DNA of 34,425 nt from WVYX01 sp039586815 (lineage in GTDB: Bacteria > Gemmatimonadota > Gemmatimonadetes > Gemmatimonadales > GWC2-71-9). The first letter of the stretch is position 1. Each line of letters opens with the position of its first letter. The stretch is taken from the NCBI GenBank assembly GCA_039586815.1, contig JBDHJR010000024.1:1-34425 (forward strand), in the 5' to 3' direction. This document shows positions 30,643 to 34,425 of the stretch, one piece after another. Both the position numbers and the translations under genes were made by a program. The notes beneath the pieces are model-generated. The model was not told where the DNA came from, made no database searches, and worked only from the letters and a program-made list of their open reading frames with translations.

Positions 30643-30701
30643 CTAACCGAGCAGTTCGTGGACCCCTATATTGAGAGGGAAGCGACGCGCAGGCGGGCAT
30701 C

Positions 30702-31019
30702 ATGGACAATCTTCTCGGGTCGCTGTTGGCAGGAGTCGTGGGTGGAGTGGTGGTGCTTCTCTTCCAGGGAGCGTACCGCCGGGTTCAGGCGGCCGGCGGG
30801 GCTCGGTCGATCGCTTCGCGCGCCAGGGAGCAGGCGGCCAAGCGCCGGTTCATCATCAAGCTCACCAAAGAACAGCAGGAGGAGCTGAAGATCGCGACCG
30901 GCATCGAGTCGGAGTCCCTGCAGTACTCCGAGAGCGAGCTCGAGACCAGACAGGCCCCCAAGCTGGAGAAGCAGAAGCACCTGCACGGGCTCTGGGTGGC
31001 CCTGGGGCTCGACGACTAG
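30702..31019 (+). CDS. Small membrane protein of unknown function
   Basis: The 105-residue protein starts with one membrane helix (about 4-24: LLGSLLAGVVGGVVVLLFQGA) and a short basic stretch, then a charged cytoplasmic part (IIKLTKEQQEELKIATGIESESLQYSESELETRQAPKLEKQKHL) and an acidic end. I recognise no family. TATATT at 30667-30672 could be a -10 box, with a start about 20 bases before the ATG; no matching -35 is seen. Between tRNA-Pro and tRNA-Arg it forms its own unit closed by the strong hairpin at 31043-31069. Coding is supported by its composition and the downstream terminator, but not by homology. Confidence 0.6.
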   Translation: MDNLLGSLLAGVVGGVVVLLFQGAYRRVQAAGGARSIASRAREQAAKRRFIIKLTKEQQEELKIATGIESESLQYSESELETRQAPKLEKQKHLHGLWVALGLDD

Positions 31020-31042
31020 TTGCTGAAGTGCCAGAAAACCGA

Positions 31043-31076
31043 GAGCGCCCGGCCTGGTGCCGGGCGCTCATTTGTT
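31043..31076 (+). terminator. Strong hairpin terminator after the orphan membrane protein
   Basis: GAGCGCCCGGC (31043-31053) pairs perfectly with GCCGGGCGCTC (31059-31069) around a 5-base loop; a short T-rich stretch (ATTTGTT) follows. The T-tract is modest, the stem very stable. Confidence 0.75.
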
Positions 31077-31126
31077 CCGTGCGTCTTTGATGACGGGCCG
31101 TGGATCCGTAGATTGGCTCAGCGCTG

Positions 31127-31200
31127 GCGCCCGTAGCTCAGCTGGAAAGAGCATCGGCCTTCTAAGCCGAGGGTCCCAGGTTCGAGTCCTGGCGGGCGCA
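31127..31200 (+). tRNA. tRNA-Arg (anticodon TCT)
   Basis: GCGCCCG (31127-31133) pairs with CGGGCGC (31193-31199); the discriminator is A. The anticodon stem TCGGC/GCCGA encloses CTTCTAA, with TCT at 31161-31163. A normal TTCGAGT T-loop is present. CCA is not encoded (TTTT follows). Confidence 0.96.
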
Positions 31201-31232
31201 TTTTCCTGGGGCTTCCTCTCATCTCTTGATGA

Positions 31233-31724
31233 TCACGGGCCTCCCAACATCTCCCGCACACCCACATCGCCCGACAGCGCGAGCGGCACCCAACGCTCCC
31301 CGCCCGGCGTGTGCACCAGCAATCGCCCCTCGAGCCTGTAGGAAACCGCACCGCGTGTGAGCACGCCGCGTGCGGCCGCGCCTACACCTTCCCAGGTGAA
31401 CCGCACGGGAACCGTTACCCAGCTCTGCCTCCCGGCTTTGAGCGTGGCCTCCTGTTCGAGCGTGGCCTCTCCGAAGTGGGTGCCCTCGAGGTCGAGCGTG
31501 GCACCGAGTTGCCCGCCGCGCAGATCGTAGGGGTTGGGGTTCTGGACCGCGAGCTGCAGTCGTAGCGACCCGCCCGCGGGGTCGAGCCGGGTGACCTCGA
31601 TGAACTCCAGCCGCACCGTGGGAGGCTCGAAGCTGAAGCGCTTGGCCAGGGCGCAGCCGGAAAGAGCCGCCGCCAGCAGCGAACAGAGGGCGGCGCCCGT
31701 GATCGGTGTGATCCGCGCCACCAC
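31233..31724 (-). CDS. LEA-type (LEA14/WHy-like) lipoprotein
   Basis: The protein (about 163 residues) has a signal peptide ending in lipobox LSGC, then a domain with RLEFIEVTRLDPAGGSLRLQLAVQNPNPYDL: the V/LQNPNP(Y/F)xL pattern is the hallmark of LEA_2/WHy desiccation-related beta domains. The rest (LGATLDLEGTHFGEATLEQEATLKAG...) fits the same domain. Such lipoproteins are widespread in bacteria and of unclear role. The start is uncertain: GTG 31724 fits a promoter candidate with a transcription start near 31750, while the frame runs further upstream. Confidence 0.75.
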   Translation of the reverse strand: MVARITPITGAALCSLLAAALSGCALAKRFSFEPPTVRLEFIEVTRLDPAGGSLRLQLAVQNPNPYDLRGGQLGATLDLEGTHFGEATLEQEATLKAGRQSWVTVPVRFTWEGVGAAARGVLTRGAVSYRLEGRLLVHTPGGERWVPLALSGDVGVREMLGGP

Positions 31725-31756
31725 CGGGGCTCGTAAGCTCTGATATCCCAATTGTG

Positions 31757-31787
31757 TACCTAATGTCACTGATGCCCGTTGCGTCAA
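31757..31787 (-). promoter_or_regulatory. Candidate promoter of the LEA-type lipoprotein gene
   Basis: On the minus strand TTGACG (31787-31782) and TAGGTA (31762-31757) are separated by 19 bases, a little long for sigma70. It would start transcription about 25 bases before the GTG at 31724. Confidence 0.35.
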
Positions 31788-31864
31788 AACATAACCTAGT
31801 CGCGGCACGAGGATCCGCTGACAGTGGCAGGAACGGCCGGGCAGGGGTCGGTTGCGGAAGCCTC

Positions 31865-31936
31865 GTTCGGGAGGCAAGTTCTCCTCGAACACACTGGAGC
31901 CCCGGCCGTGTAACATGTTGATGGACACCATGTTAC
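31865..31936. promoter_or_regulatory. Inverted repeats in the 300-base divergent intergenic region
   Basis: The region 31725-32024 holds no gene. It has an imperfect hairpin at 31865-31890 (GTTCG-GGAG, 7-base loop, CTCC-T-CGAAC) and a perfect 8-base inverted repeat GTAACATG (31910-31917) / CATGTTAC (31929-31936) with an 11-base spacer, suited to a dimeric regulator. The binding protein is unknown. Confidence 0.4.
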
Positions 31937-32024
31937 GGTGTTCGTCGCGGAAGGGGGCGACGGCGCATGCGCTGCATGAGCCGTGGCCCGACGGCCGTCA
32001 GAACCGAATCCGGAGGATGGGGCG

Positions 32025-33770
32025 GTGGACGACACGAAACCCGCGGCACGTGCCGAGGGTGCCGAGTCCAGGCGCAGGCACGCCCCAACGTACGTGCCCC
32101 CGCCAGGCACAGCCGAGCCCGACCGAGCGGCCGAGCCGGAGGAGCGCAGCGCCCCCGACTCCCCGGCGGACCTCGTATTCATCGTGCGCCAGGACGGCGA
32201 GATCCGCTTCGCCAACCGCCCCGTGGGCAGCTTCACTGAAGAAGAGATCGTAGGCAGCAGCATCTTCGAGTGGATCTCACCCAGCCACCGCGAGGTGCTG
32301 CGGCAGAGCATCGAGCAGGTATTCGCCACGGGGCGCCCCCAGTCGCACGACCTCGCGGGCCTGCCGGCAGACGGTGAGGGGTGGTTCGAGTGGCGCGTCA
32401 AGCCGAACCGGCGCGAGGGATCGGTGGTCTCGGCAACTCTGGTAGCCCACGACATCTCCCGCCACAAGCGCACCCAGCACGAACTCGAGCAGCGCTGTGA
32501 CGAGATGGAGCAGCTGCTCGACGAGCGCGCCGCCGACCTGGCCCAGGCAAAGGCCTCGCTCAGCCAGCGAGACCAGGCCGATGAGGCGGGGGACCGCATC
32601 TGGCAGCGCTTCCGCACACTGCTGGATGAGGCAGGCGAGGCCATCTTCATCACCGATCCGGTGACCAAGCGGCTGGTCGACGTGAACGAGACGGCATGCC
32701 GTTGGGTGCGCGGCACGCGCGACACACTCATCGGTCAGCCGGTGGAGGAACTGCACCTCGGGTTTCCCGTGCTGCCGCCCGCGGAAGCGGAGCTCAGCTT
32801 CACAGAAACGCGCGACACGCGCCGCCCGATAATCCTCAACAACTGCTTCCACCGCCGGGGCGACGGCTCCACCTTCCCGGTGGAGGTGGCCGTGGCGAGG
32901 CACGCCATGGACCAGCAGGAATACGTGCTGGCGGTGGTGCGCGACATCAAGGTCAGGCACAGCGCCGAGGCGACCTTGCGCGAGGCCGAGGCGCGGTACC
33001 GTGCACTGTTCGACCAGGCGTTCGACGCCATCTACCTGACGGATCGCGGCGGCGAGATCGTAGACGGCAACCGCGCCGCGTTCGAGCTGTTCGGCTACTC
33101 GCGGGAGGAGCTCATCGGGCTGGACGCGCGACGGCTCTTCCCCCGCGCGCCGGACATCCGGGCCTTCCAGCGCTCGATGACCGAACGGGGCGGCGTCGAG
33201 GCCCTGGAGGTCGAACTCGAGACCAAGGCGGGAGACCGGGTTCGTGCGCTGCTGTCCGCCACCCGACGCCTCTCACCCGAGGGCGACATCCGCGGCTACC
33301 AGTGCGTGGTGCGCCGCGCGCCGGCCGCCGAGCAACAGGATGCGGGAGCGGCGGCGTCCTCTCCCGCGACCGCCACCGCTGACCAGCCGGCCAGGGAGAC
33401 CGTGCTGCTGTTCGACGCCGACGCGATCGCCCTGGCGGAGACCACGGCGATCCTGCAACAGGCTGAGATACGCGTACTTACGGCCGACAGCTCGGAGCGT
33501 GCGCTGGAGCTGTTCTGGCAGCGGCGCGAGGGCCTCGCGGCCACCCTTCTGGCGGTGGAGCCGGGCCAGCTCGCGGCCCAGGCGCTGATCGAGGAGATGC
33601 GGCGCATGGACGCGGCCGCCCCGATCCTGCTGCTGAGCGACTCCGATCCGGTTGCCGTCGCCGAGCAATTCGCCGACCTCGGCATCCTGGCGTTCCTGCA
33701 AAAGCCCACTCACCCGCTTGCCCTGGTGCAGCGAATCAGGCAGGCGCGGGGCACCCAGCCGGCCGGCTAG
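32025..33770 (+). CDS. Multi-PAS protein with a degenerate receiver domain, no output domain
   Basis: The 581-residue protein has a polar N-terminus (1-46), three PAS domains (about 47-147, 195-310, 320-435) separated by a heptad-like coiled coil (about 148-190), a low-complexity linker, and a C-terminal receiver-like domain (about 457-575). The receiver keeps FLQKP with the conserved Lys, but the phosphoacceptor segment reads TLLAVEPGQ without Asp, and the acidic pair is FDAD. It is therefore a pseudo-receiver. No kinase, cyclase, HTH or other output domain is visible, so signalling must go through protein contacts. The GTG at 32025 is chosen for GGAGG at 32012-32016; a GTG at 31983 would add 14 residues. 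The rrn operon follows. Confidence 0.88.
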   Translation: MDDTKPAARAEGAESRRRHAPTYVPPPGTAEPDRAAEPEERSAPDSPADLVFIVRQDGEIRFANRPVGSFTEEEIVGSSIFEWISPSHREVLRQSIEQVFATGRPQSHDLAGLPADGEGWFEWRVKPNRREGSVVSATLVAHDISRHKRTQHELEQRCDEMEQLLDERAADLAQAKASLSQRDQADEAGDRIWQRFRTLLDEAGEAIFITDPVTKRLVDVNETACRWVRGTRDTLIGQPVEELHLGFPVLPPAEAELSFTETRDTRRPIILNNCFHRRGDGSTFPVEVAVARHAMDQQEYVLAVVRDIKVRHSAEATLREAEARYRALFDQAFDAIYLTDRGGEIVDGNRAAFELFGYSREELIGLDARRLFPRAPDIRAFQRSMTERGGVEALEVELETKAGDRVRALLSATRRLSPEGDIRGYQCVVRRAPAAEQQDAGAAASSPATATADQPARETVLLFDADAIALAETTAILQQAEIRVLTADSSERALELFWQRREGLAATLLAVEPGQLAAQALIEEMRRMDAAAPILLLSDSDPVAVAEQFADLGILAFLQKPTHPLALVQRIRQARGTQPAG

Positions 33771-33821
33771 CAGACCCCACCGAAGCCGTCTCATCAGACC
33801 CCGAGCGAAGCTCTCCTCTTT

Positions 33822-33841
33822 GGGCAGAGAACTTCCTGCCC
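33822..33841 (+). terminator. Hairpin between the PAS gene and the rrn promoter
   Basis: GGGCAG (33822-33827) pairs with CTGCCC (33836-33841) around an 8-base loop, extendable by a few A/T pairs. There is no T-run after it, so it is a possible but not typical end for the PAS transcript. Confidence 0.35.
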
Positions 33842-33859
33842 GAAAGCGAGTTACACCCC

Positions 33860-33888
33860 TTGACGCCCCCAGTGTCCGTAGGTAAGAT
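33860..33888 (+). promoter_or_regulatory. Predicted promoter of the rRNA operon
   Basis: TTGACG (33860-33865) and TAAGAT (33883-33888) are separated by exactly 17 bases, and the expected start lies near 33895, about 180 bases before the 16S gene. Confidence 0.65.
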
Positions 33889-33896
33889 CCCTTGCT

Positions 33897-33936
33897 CGCC
33901 GAGATCGTGTGATCTCGGCGACTCGCTCTTTGAAAA
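33897..33936 (+). promoter_or_regulatory. rrn leader hairpin and boxA-like antitermination site
   Basis: A perfect 10-pair hairpin, CGCCGAGATC (33897-33906) and GATCTCGGCG (33911-33920) with a 4-base loop, is followed after 3 bases by CGCTCTTTGAAAA (33924-33936), close to the boxA site bound by NusB/NusE in rRNA antitermination. NusA is encoded in this window. Confidence 0.6.
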
Positions 33937-34075
33937 CCGACGGACAAAGGGACACAAGGAGTGCGGCCCCGCATTGAGGCAGCAGGATGTCGGATGCCTG
34001 CTCGCCAAGGGGAACAAGACTCCGACTGTGATTCGGACGACAGAACGTCGTTCGGTTGAGTCACATCGAACTTTT

Positions 34076-34425
<350 letters not shown>

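Overview
The window is a GC-rich (by eye about two thirds G+C), densely packed stretch of bacterial chromosome. It carries mostly housekeeping genes and runs into the first 350 bases of a 16S rRNA gene. The organism looks like a diderm with LPS-type envelope genes (an LpxH-like hydrolase, an LptE-like lipoprotein, several lipoproteins, and the UDP-GlcNAc enzyme MurA). The 16S start, the fusion of HEAT repeats to a cyclophilin, and the gene mix suggest Gemmatimonadota or a close relative. That placement is an inference; a database search with the 16S fragment would settle it.

Layout. (1) 2-3053: the 3' end of a membrane histidine kinase, overlapping a UvrD/PcrA helicase. (2) 3057-4947, minus strand: an exported zinc-dependent phospholipase C-like protein, a DUF948-like membrane coiled-coil protein and a PII-like protein. 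(3) 5083-7136: murA and pgeF, overlapping by 4 bases. (4) 7172-14576: a promoter and hairpin leader, then rimP-nusA-ylxQ-infB-DUF503-rbfA-truB-ribF, the classical transcription/translation operon, almost without gaps. (5) 14619-21615: secD-secF-tatD-fhs-ridA, then a selenocysteine tRNA gene squeezed between ridA and a lipid kinase, then a small DUF5683-like protein. (6) 21599-22345, minus: an LpxH-like phosphoesterase. (7) 22397-30198: deoC, a hotdog thioesterase, the HEAT-cyclophilin protein, a lipoprotein, LptE-like, a small membrane protein, a CPA2 antiporter, rph and rdgB. (8) 30256-31724: a small HTH protein behind a palindrome, tRNA-Pro, an orphan membrane protein with a terminator, tRNA-Arg, and a minus-strand LEA-type lipoprotein. 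(9) 32025-34425: a protein with three PAS domains and a degenerate receiver domain, then the rrn promoter, leader and 16S start.

How the genes fit together. The rimP-ribF operon couples ribosome maturation (RimP, RbfA, TruB), initiation (IF2) and transcription elongation (NusA). murA and pgeF act at the start and at quality control of peptidoglycan precursor synthesis; this MurA has Asp in place of the catalytic Cys, the form linked to fosfomycin insensitivity. LpxH-like, LptE-like and the lipoproteins serve the outer membrane. fhs beside selC fits one-carbon/formate metabolism, because formate dehydrogenase is the commonest selenoprotein, but no selenoprotein, selA or selB is visible here.

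No CRISPR array, insertion sequence, prophage or defence locus was seen. The points most worth a second look are the operon-embedded tRNA-Sec, the MurA Cys-to-Asp change, apparently leaderless envelope genes, the hairpin leader of the rimP-nusA operon, the palindrome before the small HTH gene, and the output-less PAS/pseudo-receiver protein upstream of rRNA.
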